Source: Symbiodinium natans (lineage: Eukaryota; Sar; Dinophyceae; Suessiales; Symbiodiniaceae). Taken from it: 64,000 nucleotides of DNA. The notes under the pieces were generated by a model. That model made no database searches. It saw only the letters and a program-made list of their open reading frames with translations, and was not told where the DNA came from. Position numbers and translations under genes: made by a program. The stretch is taken from NCBI GenBank assembly GCA_905221605.1, contig CAJNDS010002155.1, positions 498,001-562,000 on the forward strand. The letters are read 5' to 3'. Below, piece by piece: positions 63,758 through 64,000 of the stretch (within the stretch, counting starts at the first letter, position 1; each line of letters begins with the position of its first letter).

Positions 63758-64000
63758 GGCTTCGTTGGGGTCAAGGCTTAAGGTTTTGGATGGCGTCCGC
63801 GATTTTTTCCGGCCGCCGCTGTTCACGTTGCAGAACGACAGCAGCTCTGGATTGGAAAGGCGCTTTGGACCCAAAATGCCCAGGGGCTCTTTTGCCAAGT
63901 CCGAGGCCCTGCTTTCCAGGGTTGAGTAGCAGAATCAAGCGCAGCATTATCTGCCAGTACTCCACGCATCCTCAAACCCTCAGCATATTGACCCTAAGCA

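Overview
This is a window of nuclear DNA from a protist, most likely a dinoflagellate (inference). Four things point that way. Introns use GC and GA as well as GT donors, and almost every acceptor reads AG followed by G. TTTAGGG-type telomere-like repeats are scattered through the whole window. Every exon I can support lies on the minus strand, which fits the long one-way gene blocks known from Suessiales genomes. A CCCH zinc finger of a kind I associate with dinoflagellate proteins is also present. I saw no tRNA, rRNA, CRISPR array, prokaryotic operon or virus. Chromerids share the telomere repeat and remain an alternative.

Region 1 (1-15 kb) is the best-resolved part. It holds two tandem minus-strand paralogues, gene 1 (9,551 to 1,888) and gene 2 (14,381 to 10,328), plus a 5' fragment of a third copy near 14.7-14.9 kb. 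Each encodes a predicted secreted protein of about 1,000 residues: signal peptide, von Willebrand factor D (VWD)-like domain with a TGDPH motif, several cysteine-rich modules, and long tails alternating Lys/Asp and Arg blocks around a six-cysteine module and a Thr run. I assembled both gene models by hand by aligning the copies. Exon lengths agree between copies and both total coding lengths divide by three. Gene 1 has a tail split into mini-exons by near-identical introns; gene 2 encodes the same kind of tail in one exon.

Region 2 (15-23 kb) holds a telomere-like array of about 0.5 kb, a CCCH zinc finger split over two exons (18.3-18.9 kb), and a possible N-terminal exon followed by a Gln/Pro/Ala-rich tandem repeat (20.4-21.1 kb).

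Region 3 (21.9-63.7 kb) contains many short minus-strand exons, mostly 30-190 nt, separated by introns full of telomere-like repeats, microsatellites and small hairpin elements. Reading phases agree over one run of nine exons (34.1 to 25.0 kb) and one of four (39.3 to 36.4 kb), so these are probably real genes, but I cannot place gene ends or name the products. In at least nine exons the 5' splice site is the first base of a GTTTAGGG-like unit, so the repeats appear to supply splice sites. Three small palindromic (MITE-like) element families recur, and an AT-rich island with a ~290-bp repeat lies at 52.6-54.2 kb. Stretches not listed contain degenerate telomere-like repeats or sequence in which I see no supported gene.
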